Of a stretch of DNA of 64,000 nucleotides, positions 54,966 to 62,649 are shown one piece after another. The translations under genes were made by a program, and so were the position numbers. Source of the stretch: Erythrobacter sp. Alg231-14 (GTDB lineage Bacteria; Pseudomonadota; Alphaproteobacteria; Sphingomonadales; Sphingomonadaceae); the NCBI RefSeq assembly GCF_900149685.1, contig NZ_LT702999.1, forward strand, positions 2,170,001 to 2,234,000, written 5' to 3'. Each line of letters begins with the position of its first letter. Within the stretch, counting starts at the first letter, position 1. A model generated the notes under the pieces. It made no database searches. It was not told the origin of the DNA and was given only the letters and a program-made list of their open reading frames with translations.

Positions 54966-55577
54966 TCATTGAAAGGTCATGATTTCTTCGCTGCCATCGC
55001 CGCGGCCAAAGAACTGCATAAGCTGAACCAGCAATTCGCACCGCGCCGATAGGGATGATGCTTCCAACAAAGCTTGTTTGGAGGCGCCATCGAATGGCGC
55101 GATTTGCGACACGCCGTTGATCAGGGATTGATCGTCCAATCGTTCGACCGAACTCCAATCCACGCTGTACCCCTGCGCGTCCGCAAACTCCCGCGCTTCG
55201 CGTTCGAACCCGCCCCGCTGTGCATGGCTCAGAGTTTCTTCGCGGTCATCATCGATCAATTCGCCTTCGACTTGGCGGAACGACGTCGCCGCATCGAGCT
55301 CTCTGATCACTTTGAACCGCGATTGCCCTTCGAGGATAAGGTTGTAGCGGCCATCATCCATCGCCTCGATCTCTCCGATCCGGCCGACACATCCGATCGA
55401 ATAGAGCGGAGAACCATCTTCGGGGCGTTGCGGTTGGATCATCGCGATCTTGCGATCCCGGACCAACGCGTCTCCTACAAGCGCCCGATACCGCGGCTCA
55501 AAGATATGCAGAGGCAATTGCAGCCCCGGAAACAGGACAGCGCCCGAAAGCGGAAAGATGGAAAGGCGGGTTGGCAT
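54966..55577 (-). CDS. LON substrate-binding domain protein
   Basis: A 203-residue protein consisting of the N-terminal domain of Lon protease alone (PLSGAVLFPGLQLPLHIFEPRYRALVGDAL, then GCVGRIGEIEAMDDGRYNLILEGQSRFKV). There is no ATPase or protease part, so it is not a protease itself. Its role is unknown; stand-alone LON-domain proteins are common in Alphaproteobacteria and follow the thioredoxin gene, as here. ATG 55577 is selected because the earlier in-frame ATG overlaps the upstream gene. They are likely one operon. Confidence 0.88.
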   Translation of the reverse strand: MPTRLSIFPLSGAVLFPGLQLPLHIFEPRYRALVGDALVRDRKIAMIQPQRPEDGSPLYSIGCVGRIGEIEAMDDGRYNLILEGQSRFKVIRELDAATSFRQVEGELIDDDREETLSHAQRGGFEREAREFADAQGYSVDWSSVERLDDQSLINGVSQIAPFDGASKQALLEASSLSARCELLVQLMQFFGRGDGSEEIMTFQ

Positions 55578-55588
55578 GAGTGAGTGGC

Positions 55589-56527
55589 TTATCCGAACAA
55601 AACCTTGGACAGGCGACGGCGAGTGGCGACCACCCATTCATCTTCCAGCCCGATGGATTCAAAAATCTGCAGCAGTTTGGCACGGGCAGCGCTGTCGTTC
55701 CATTCCCGGTCAGCGGCGACCATATCCAGCAATGTGTCGACCGCATCGTCGCGCTCTCCGGCGGCAAAGGCGGCCTCTGCAAAGGCCATTTGCGCATCCA
55801 TATCTTCGGGCGCAGCTTTTGCTGCATCGCGCAGGCCGGCCAATTCGCTGTCGTCCACTTGCGTTCCGGCAAGCTCGATCGCGCTTTTGGCTGCGGCAAT
55901 TGCGGGATCACTGGCCAATTTGGGATCGGCGTCGATCGCGCTCATGACTTGTTTCGCTTCGTCAACTTGATCCATCGCGATCAGGGCGCGGACCAATCCG
56001 GCATGAGCGGGCGCGTTGTCGGTGGCGAATTCGGTGACTTGCGCAAAGATTCCCGCGGCCCGTTGGGGGTCGCCTTCTTTCAACGCTGCTTCGCCCATCG
56101 TCACGAATTGAGCGATTTCTTCTGCTGAAGGCCCTTGCGGTACGCCGTCGCCAACGGCGCCGGGTTGCACGGGCAATTGAGACAACAATTGATCGAGCAC
56201 TTCTTTAAGCTGCGATTCGGTGCGGGCGCTGGTGAGATCGGCGACCGGCTGACCTTGGAACATCGCATAGACAGTGGGAATCGATTTGACTTGGAACTGA
56301 CCGGCGATGAATTTTTCTTCATCAACGTTGATCTTGGCCAGAATCACCCCTTTGTCGGCGTATTCGGCGGCGATCTTTTCCAATGTCGGCGCCAATGATT
56401 TGCACGGCCCGCACCATTCCGCCCAGAAATCGAGAATGACCAATTTCGTTTGCGATGGATCAACCACCTGTGCGCGAAATTTTTCTACCGCTTTTTGCTC
56501 TTCGATGTTGAGACCCATGCTGGCCAA
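55589..56527 (-). CDS. cnoX: Thioredoxin-like chaperone with TPR domain (CnoX/YbbN type)
   Basis: A 312-residue protein: an N-terminal thioredoxin domain with active site WCGPC near residue 38-42, then a helical TPR-like part (AEEIAQFVTMGEAALKEGDPQRAAGIFAQV) of about 170 residues. CnoX proteins hold clients for GroEL and protect them from hypochlorous acid. The classic E. coli YbbN lacks the CxxC; this one has it, as in many Alphaproteobacteria, so it may also act as an oxidoreductase. Start at 56527 or the ATG at 56518. Upstream of the LON-domain gene. Confidence 0.9.
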   Translation of the reverse strand: MASMGLNIEEQKAVEKFRAQVVDPSQTKLVILDFWAEWCGPCKSLAPTLEKIAAEYADKGVILAKINVDEEKFIAGQFQVKSIPTVYAMFQGQPVADLTSARTESQLKEVLDQLLSQLPVQPGAVGDGVPQGPSAEEIAQFVTMGEAALKEGDPQRAAGIFAQVTEFATDNAPAHAGLVRALIAMDQVDEAKQVMSAIDADPKLASDPAIAAAKSAIELAGTQVDDSELAGLRDAAKAAPEDMDAQMAFAEAAFAAGERDDAVDTLLDMVAADREWNDSAARAKLLQIFESIGLEDEWVVATRRRLSKVLFG

Positions 56528-56766
56528 GGGATTCGCTCCTTCAATTTATCTGTCTGTTTGTGCCGTATGGCATAAAATTTGGCCCTTTATGTGGGGCGTT
56601 TTTTCGCCTTGTGAACCTTGCATAGCGCGCTGGCTACCCGGGCAATGGCCATTGCAGGTGAAATGACATGAATTTTACGCTTGCAGGCTTTGAAAGCCCC
56701 TGTTACTTGCGCGCCCTCCCCGGCACAGAGGCGCTGTTTACAGCAATCTGTGTGAGACGTCAGTGA

Positions 56767-56841
56767 GCGGGCGTAGCTCAGGGGTAGAGCACAACCTTGC
56801 CAAGGTTGGGGTCGGGCGTTCGAATCGCCTCGCCCGCTCCA
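56767..56841 (+). tRNA. tRNA-Gly (anticodon GCC)
   Basis: A complete cloverleaf with the CCA tail encoded. The acceptor stem GCGGGCG (56767-56773) pairs with CGCCCGC (56831-56837). The D-arm is GCTC/GAGC. The anticodon arm CAACC/GGTTG carries the loop TTGCCAA (anticodon GCC). The T-arm is GGGCG with CGCCT around TTCGAAT. The discriminator T is followed by CCA at 56839-56841. No integrated element was seen next to it. Confidence 0.95.
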
Positions 56842-57047
56842 TTTTCTTCACATCGACATCATCATTGCGTGCTGTGGGCGGCTCATTCGCCTGACAGTTT
56901 GCGTGGCATTTTTGCCGCACTGTCACGATGATTGTCGGTCGCCATGTCAGTTTCATCGAGAAATCGTTCTTTGGGGTTGCGGATTGCGATTCTGCGGCTA
57001 ATTCGATGATACGTTATTACATTATAGCACATTCCCATGGGGTCACA

Positions 57048-59228
57048 ATGAAAACGCTTACCTCTCGTCTCGCCGTTGCCACTGCTTTATCCTGCGCGTT
57101 TGTCGCCAGCCCCACCCTTGCCAATGATGCCGACAACACCTCCGCATCGGATGCAGCCGATGAGGGGCAGTCCGATCGCCGCGCCGCGCGCGATGAAGCC
57201 CGTGAAAACGACCCACATTATCGCGGCGACATCATCGTTGCAGCAGACGCGCTCGAAGAGCTCGACTTCATCGCCGGTCAAGACGTCCTCGAACTTGATG
57301 AGATTCAACGCAATCTGAACGGCCAATTGGGTGAAGTTCTTTCCAAGACGCCCGGCGTTTCCGCCTCAAGCTTTAGCCCAGGGGCATCGCGCCCGATCCT
57401 GCGCGGCCAAGATGGTGAGCGGGTTCGCGTTCTTATTGACGGTTTGGGCACAGCCGATGTCGCCAACACCTCGGCCGACCATGCCACGACGATTGACCCT
57501 TTGACGGTTGAACGGATCGAAGTGCTGCGCGGCCCTGCGGCGCTTTTGTTCGGCAGTCAGGCCATTGGCGGTGTGGTCAATGTGATTGATCGCCGCATTC
57601 CCATCGCAGTGCCCGAAAACGGCATTCACATCGATGCTTTGACCGCGTTTGACACGGCCAGCAACCTGCGCAGCGGCGGCGCGTCGATTGACGCCGCTTT
57701 GAACGACATGTTCGTCCTGCACCTTGATGGCTCGTTCCGCGAAACCGACGATTTGGAAATTCCCGGATTTCAACTGACCGATGATTTGCGGGCCGACTTG
57801 CTTGGCGATGCAGCTGAGGAAGAAGAAGAAGGCGAATTGGAAGAAGCCGAAGAGCTGCGCGAAGCAGCCGGCCAACGCGGCTTTGTTCCCAACAGTGCAG
57901 CCGAAACATGGACCGTGAATGGCGGAATTGGCGTCATCATTGGCGATTCAACCTTTGGCGCATCGGTTGGCTATTACGACACAAGCTATGGCTTGGTCGG
58001 CAACCCTGAAGGCGGCCACCATCACGGCGAAGAAGAGGGCGGCGAGGAAGAAGAAGAGGAAGAGGGCGAAGAAACCGTCTCAATCGGCCTTGAACAGCTT
58101 CGCGTTGATTTCCGCGGTGACATCGCATTGGGCGAAGGTTTCTTTTCGCGTTTGAAAGTGCGCGGTGGATATTCCGACTACACTCACACAGAATTTGAAG
58201 GCACCGAAGTCGGCACCGTTTTCGACACCGAAACCGTCGAAGCGCGCGCCGAATTGATCCAAAGCGGTGGCGGCGTCATTGGCGCGCAATTCACATCGCG
58301 CGATTTCCAAGCTGTCGGTGAAGAAGCGTTTGTCGCGCCAAACGACACCACGCAATTGGCGATCTTCACCGCGCAGGAATTTGATCTCGACGGTGTCCAA
58401 ATCGAAGCCGCAGCGCGGTACGAGATGGTCGACATTGAATCGGCTCCTTTGGGGCTCGAACGCGACTTTAACCTTTTCTCAGGCGCTCTTTCTGCGATCA
58501 TCGTAAGCGAAGGCGGTGCCCGTTTTGGCGCCACTCTGTCGCGTTCTGAGCGTGCACCTGCGGGCGAAGAATTGTTCGCAAACGGCCCGCACATCGCGAC
58601 ACAGACATTTGAAATTGGCGATCCCAACCTCAGCACAGAAAGCGCGTGGGGTCTGGAAACGTTCATTCGCGCCAATGTCGGCGACATCGCGTTCAACGTT
58701 GCCGTGTTCTACCAATCGTTTGACGATTACATCTTCCTGTCGCCAACCGATGACGAAGAAGACGATTTGCCAGTTTTCGTCTTCCTTCAGGATGACGCAG
58801 ACTTTTTCGGCTTCGAAGCCGCTCTTGAGATGCCGATTGTCGAAAATGACGATTTCAGCCTCTCGACCGATCTGCGCGCATCTTATGTGTCGGCCGATCT
58901 TAGCGATGGCAGCAACGTCCCACGGATCCCGCCGGTAACCTTGTTGGGTGCGCTGGATGCGGATATCGATGCGTTCAACATTCGCGGTGAAGTCCAATGG
59001 TTTGGTGAACAAGATGACGTCGCCGAATTTGAAACGACCACCGATTCCTTCACCTTTGTGAACCTCTACGTTTCGTGGCGTCCGTTGGAGAACAACCAGA
59101 ACGTTGTCCTCCAATTGGCTGGCGAGAACCTGTTCGACACAACCGGTCGCCGCCATTCAAGCTTTACCAAAGAGTTCCTGCCATTGTCGGGACGCAACAT
59201 CCGCGCGAGTGTACGCGTAAGCTTCTGA
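57048..59228 (+). CDS. TonB-dependent receptor, ZnuD-like (zinc candidate)
   Basis: An outer-membrane receptor of 726 residues with a signal peptide (ATALSCAFVASPTLAND), a plug domain (VLSKTPGVSASSFSPGASRPILRGQDGERVRVLIDG, then VERIEVLRGPAALLFGSQAIGGVVNVIDRR) and a long beta-barrel ending in the C-terminal Phe (RVSF). Two extracellular loops are unusual: a purely acidic one (about 254-272, AAEEEEEGELEEAEE) and a His/Glu-rich one (about 322-345, GGHHHGEEEGGEEEEEEEG). Such loops are typical of zinc importers of the ZnuD type, so zinc or another divalent metal is the best guess. ATG 57048 is selected to start the signal peptide. Confidence 0.85.
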   Translation: MKTLTSRLAVATALSCAFVASPTLANDADNTSASDAADEGQSDRRAARDEARENDPHYRGDIIVAADALEELDFIAGQDVLELDEIQRNLNGQLGEVLSKTPGVSASSFSPGASRPILRGQDGERVRVLIDGLGTADVANTSADHATTIDPLTVERIEVLRGPAALLFGSQAIGGVVNVIDRRIPIAVPENGIHIDALTAFDTASNLRSGGASIDAALNDMFVLHLDGSFRETDDLEIPGFQLTDDLRADLLGDAAEEEEEGELEEAEELREAAGQRGFVPNSAAETWTVNGGIGVIIGDSTFGASVGYYDTSYGLVGNPEGGHHHGEEEGGEEEEEEEGEETVSIGLEQLRVDFRGDIALGEGFFSRLKVRGGYSDYTHTEFEGTEVGTVFDTETVEARAELIQSGGGVIGAQFTSRDFQAVGEEAFVAPNDTTQLAIFTAQEFDLDGVQIEAAARYEMVDIESAPLGLERDFNLFSGALSAIIVSEGGARFGATLSRSERAPAGEELFANGPHIATQTFEIGDPNLSTESAWGLETFIRANVGDIAFNVAVFYQSFDDYIFLSPTDDEEDDLPVFVFLQDDADFFGFEAALEMPIVENDDFSLSTDLRASYVSADLSDGSNVPRIPPVTLLGALDADIDAFNIRGEVQWFGEQDDVAEFETTTDSFTFVNLYVSWRPLENNQNVVLQLAGENLFDTTGRRHSSFTKEFLPLSGRNIRASVRVSF

Positions 59229-59258
59229 TCGCGCGGCAATACACGCTAACGACAAGAG

Positions 59259-59297
59259 AAAGGGGCGCCGCCGGTATCGACCGGCGGCGCCCCTTTT
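59259..59297 (+). terminator. Strong Rho-independent terminator, bidirectional
   Basis: A perfect 17-bp stem, AAAGGGGCGCCGCCGGT (59259-59275) and ACCGGCGGCGCCCCTTT (59280-59296), with a 4-nt loop ATCG and a T-run. It lies between the plus-strand TonB receptor and the minus-strand enzyme gene ending at 59318, and probably stops both. Confidence 0.93.
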
Positions 59298-59317
59298 CCA
59301 TTCGTCATACGGTTGGG

Positions 59318-60508
59318 TTAATTTTCGACCGCAAATTGAATTTCTGCGTGCTCTTGAAGGCGATCGACCAAGGCTTCGCCCAAGAACGATCCCGGTGTGC
59401 CCACGCCGCCCGGCGCATCAGAAGCGAGCAACGCCATGCCCGTTTCGGTTAGCATTCGGCTGGTTGAACCGTATCCCGGATCGTACTTGCCTTTCACGCC
59501 AAAGTGCAGCGTCTCTCCACTCAGGCCATCGGCCACGAACAAAACATCGTAGAAACCGTTCTCACGCTCTTCCTTGCTTGGGCCTTCGCCGGGCTTAGGC
59601 GGCTTTGCGCCAAACGGGTTTTTCATCATTTCAGATGCCGCTTCTGCCATTTTCTTGCCCGCTTCGCCGGGACTTGTCAGCATCATTTCATCGTATTGGA
59701 AATCCTTGCCGTAGGCGTGATCCAAAAGAAAGTTGGTGCGGTGCACGTTTTTCGTGTTGATCGGGGCCATGACAAAGGGCGCGGCCCATTTGTCCAAATC
59801 CTTTTCATACATAGGCACCATGCCGGTCGGCTGGCTCGGTCCATCGAAACCGGGGGCAAGAGCGAAACTGTCGCGAAGCACGTTGATGATGCTGGGGTTT
59901 TTCGCCGCCGCTTTCATCGTCGCGCCAAGGCTGGCCGCGGTGCCGCCGGAAAACGTTCCGGCCATCGCGCGGACGCGGCCACGAATCTTTGAAGACGGTG
60001 CCCCGAAACGATCTTTGGCCGCTTTTTGAGTCATCAAGACGCCCAAATCGAATGGGATCGAATCAAACCCGCTTGAAAAACAAATTCGCGCGCCTGATGC
60101 CTTGGCGGCCTCGTGATGTTCTGCAATTTTCTCAGCCATCCATGCCGGTTCACCGCATAAATCGGCGTAATCGGTGCCAGTTTTAACGCAGGCCGCTACC
60201 ATGGCATCGCCATACAATTGATACGGGCCAACTGTGGTTAGCACGACTTTCGTGCGCGCGCACATCGCTTCGAGGTCGGCGGCGTCATCGGCATTGGCCA
60301 CGACCAATGGCGTGTTGGCAGGGGCACCGATTTCATCGCGCACCATTTCCAACTTTTCTTGGCTGCGACCGGCCATCGCCCAGTTGGGCGCACCATCGAT
60401 CTTGGGCGCACCGGCCGAACCGTAATGGTTGTTCAAAAATTCCGCGACGAGGCGGCCAGTGTACCCCGTTGCGCCATAGACGATGATATCGAATTCAGTG
60501 TCAGCCAT
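59318..60508 (-). CDS. Saccharopine dehydrogenase/trans-acting enoyl reductase family protein
   Basis: A 396-residue protein with an N-terminal Rossmann nucleotide-binding site (DIIVYGATGYTGRLVAEFL), followed by TTVGPYQLYGDAMVAACVKTGTDYADLCGEP and GFDSIPFDLGV, a layout seen in saccharopine dehydrogenase-like and mycobacterial trans-acting enoyl reductase proteins. It probably reduces a lipid or amino acid-derived substrate with NAD(P)H; the substrate is not known. ATG 60508 follows AAAGGAGAACC, which decides the start over 60529. Confidence 0.86.
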   Translation of the reverse strand: MADTEFDIIVYGATGYTGRLVAEFLNNHYGSAGAPKIDGAPNWAMAGRSQEKLEMVRDEIGAPANTPLVVANADDAADLEAMCARTKVVLTTVGPYQLYGDAMVAACVKTGTDYADLCGEPAWMAEKIAEHHEAAKASGARICFSSGFDSIPFDLGVLMTQKAAKDRFGAPSSKIRGRVRAMAGTFSGGTAASLGATMKAAAKNPSIINVLRDSFALAPGFDGPSQPTGMVPMYEKDLDKWAAPFVMAPINTKNVHRTNFLLDHAYGKDFQYDEMMLTSPGEAGKKMAEAASEMMKNPFGAKPPKPGEGPSKEERENGFYDVLFVADGLSGETLHFGVKGKYDPGYGSTSRMLTETGMALLASDAPGGVGTPGSFLGEALVDRLQEHAEIQFAVEN

Positions 60509-60587
60509 TGATGGTTCTCCTTTGATCAAAGGTCATGGGGTCGCAACGGATGAGAGTCAAAAGATCGCGGGGCCTAAACCGCACGAA

Positions 60588-61373
60588 TCATTCAAAGATA
60601 GGCGTTCGTGGCAAAACGCCGGTCTGGCTGGAGATCGCCAGCAAACTGCCGTCTTGGGCAAAATGGCGTCCGCTTCCATGGGCCACGCCGCGATCAAAGG
60701 CGGCCATTTCGGTGACGGACAAGACCCACCCCGGCTCCGATGGTTGCACAAACCGGAATGTGGCATCCAGGCTGGATCCGCCCCAAGTGTTTGGGTGCGC
60801 GCCCAAGAAAAAGTCTGACACCAGCGCCAGCCAGCCTGCGTCGTTGGCAAAACCCGATGTGTTTCGCGACCACACAGCTTCGATGCCGTTGTCAGGGTCG
60901 GAGCGAGCGATGCGCATTTCAACCTGATCGTAGAGGCTGCCGACGGCGCCAAAGCGTTGAATGGGTTTGGGATCGCATTCATCCGGGCCAGGCACATCAG
61001 GCATGACCGGAAAGACCTTACGCTCACTGGGCTCACGGGCGCCCAATGCGGCGCTAATCCGGTGCGTGGGACGCGAATTGACGTGGATGTCTACCATCCA
61101 TTGGCCAACGGATTGCCCGCCGCCGCATTGCTCGCACGCGATCGTCAATTCTTCGGCATGTTGTGTCGGGCTGAGAAATTGAATGTTTGCCCACAAAACC
61201 GGCAATTCGCTTTCAAGTTCCAAGGCATCGATCGCGGCCGCCAACGCAACACCGCCCATCACATGGGGCGCGCCTTCGGGACCAACCGTTGCCGGCGGCA
61301 TGACGGGTAAGATGTATGTCCCTGCACGATTGCCCGGAACCACACGCCAAAATGGAAACTTGGCGGCACTCAT
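60588..61373 (-). CDS. Acyl-CoA thioesterase-like (double hot-dog) protein
   Basis: A 261-residue protein with two hot-dog halves: an N-terminal one (PHVMGGVALAAAIDALELE, QFLSPTQHAEELTIACEQ), and a C-terminal one (GWLALVSDFFLGAHP, SLDATFRFVQPSEPGWVLSVTEMAA). This matches the TesB-like/4HBT_3 thioesterase family. It would release free acids from acyl-CoA. It lies between the reductase-like gene and dcd on the same strand, 1 base from dcd. The substrate is not predictable. Confidence 0.82.
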   Translation of the reverse strand: MSAAKFPFWRVVPGNRAGTYILPVMPPATVGPEGAPHVMGGVALAAAIDALELESELPVLWANIQFLSPTQHAEELTIACEQCGGGQSVGQWMVDIHVNSRPTHRISAALGAREPSERKVFPVMPDVPGPDECDPKPIQRFGAVGSLYDQVEMRIARSDPDNGIEAVWSRNTSGFANDAGWLALVSDFFLGAHPNTWGGSSLDATFRFVQPSEPGWVLSVTEMAAFDRGVAHGSGRHFAQDGSLLAISSQTGVLPRTPIFE

Positions 61374-61374
61374 C

Positions 61375-61929
61375 CTAAAGTCGCGGCAGGGTTACGCCGC
61401 GCTGACCCATATATTTGCCCGCACGGTCGGCATAGCTCGTCTCGCACCGTTCGTTGCCTTTTAGGAACAGGAACTGACACGCGCCTTCATTGGCGTAGAT
61501 TTTTGCTGGCAGCGGCGTGGTGTTGGAAAATTCCAATGTGACGTGGCCTTCCCAGCCGGGTTCCAGCGGGGTGACATTCACAATGATGCCGCACCGGGCA
61601 TAGGTGCTTTTGCCAAGGCAGATGACCAAAACGTCCTCTGGCACGCGGAAATATTCGACCGTCCGCGCAAGGGCAAAGGAATTGGGCGGAATGGTGCAGC
61701 ATTCTGTTTCGCGATCGACGAAGTTCTTAGGATCGAACTCTTTGGGATCGACGACAGAGCTGTCGACATTGGTGAAGATTTTGAACTCCGGCGCGACGCG
61801 CGCGTCGTAGCCATAGGAGCTGAGACCGTAGGAGATTACCCCTTCGCGACGCTGCGCTTCGACAAAGGGTTCAATCATCCCTTTGGTTTGCGCCTGTTCA
61901 CGGATCCACTTGTCTGAAAGAATCGCCAT
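61375..61929 (-). CDS. dcd: dCTP deaminase
   Basis: Dcd deaminates dCTP to dUTP, feeding dTMP synthesis. The 184-residue trimeric enzyme contains [21 protein letters not shown], the substrate-binding [31 protein letters not shown] and the end [18 protein letters not shown]. Length and motifs match the monofunctional form rather than the bifunctional deaminase/dUTPase of archaea. With nrdA/nrdB it makes two nucleotide-precursor sites in this window. Confidence 0.95.
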   Translation of the reverse strand: MAILSDKWIREQAQTKGMIEPFVEAQRREGVISYGLSSYGYDARVAPEFKIFTNVDSSVVDPKEFDPKNFVDRETECCTIPPNSFALARTVEYFRVPEDVLVICLGKSTYARCGIIVNVTPLEPGWEGHVTLEFSNTTPLPAKIYANEGACQFLFLKGNERCETSYADRAGKYMGQRGVTLPRL

Positions 61930-62024
61930 GAGCCTTGATCTCGGAAGCGCGCTTACCGAGCAAGGTGGCGGCGCGGGTTATCCCGATGAGTCTTTGCATA
62001 CCCCCTGGAAAGCCGCGTCATCGA

Positions 62025-62567
62025 TTAATCAATGACCTCTGCGCCCAATTGCGGGTTCATTGTGGTGATGTGGTTCAACCATTTTTTGGGCCGGCGCAGC
62101 ATATTGTCGGGATATTCCACCCGCAGTCCCGCCAATTGAGCCATGCGCCCGACAAAATGGATGCAGTTTCGTTCATCGAGGCTGTAGCGTTTGCCCGTCT
62201 GGCCTTCCCACAATCGCACTTCGCGGATCATGGCGAAATATTGCGCATCGGTAAGCGTCACCGAAAAATGACGATTGGTGCTGCGAACATAGCGCTCTGG
62301 CTCGCTTTCTACGAGGTGATTGACCCAATCTTGGGTGGCCGCCGCCGTTGCCGATCTTGCGGTGAATCCATAATTTTCATTCACCGGAGCGCCGGTGGCC
62401 TCCAACGTCCCTTCGAACACCACAAATGTGTGGGGGTAGCGCCCGAATAGGATCGAACCGTTGAAGCTGTGAAAGTGAACCTGAACCTCAGCCATGGCCG
62501 CACCGCCCCATGCAAACGCGATCAAAGCGATGATTTGTGTGGCGATGCGGGTCAGTGTTTTGATCAT
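62025..62567 (-). CDS. Exported protein with NC-x-HF motif, possibly NlpC/P60 or LRAT-like
   Basis: A 180-residue secreted protein with a signal peptide (QIIALIAFAWGGAAMAE). The N-terminal part has an FGRYPHTFVVFEG motif and, about 95 residues on, RNCIHFVGRMAQLAGL. An upstream His and a Cys in an NC-x-HFV context match the permuted papain-like (NlpC/P60, LRAT-type) fold, where His and Cys are catalytic. This is inferred from motif order only. Such enzymes act on cell-wall peptides or lipids. ATG 62567 begins the signal peptide; the frame is open further but overlaps putA. Confidence 0.68.
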   Translation of the reverse strand: MIKTLTRIATQIIALIAFAWGGAAMAEVQVHFHSFNGSILFGRYPHTFVVFEGTLEATGAPVNENYGFTARSATAAATQDWVNHLVESEPERYVRSTNRHFSVTLTDAQYFAMIREVRLWEGQTGKRYSLDERNCIHFVGRMAQLAGLRVEYPDNMLRRPKKWLNHITTMNPQLGAEVID

Positions 62568-62649
62568 GGTGCGACGTTTATCGTCCAAACAATTCGGCTG
62601 GCAAGCGGCAAGACGATCGCCTGACATATGCTTACAATTTGATCCTTCG

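Noticed and set aside
56767..56841. tRNA-Gly as an integration site
   Set aside because: Flanking sequence shows no repeated 3' tRNA fragment, integrase or foreign gene content.
57010..57040. Zur box before the ZnuD-like receptor
   Set aside because: The AT-rich sequence has half-sites resembling GTTAT and TATAGC but the spacing is three bases too long; kept only as a comment.
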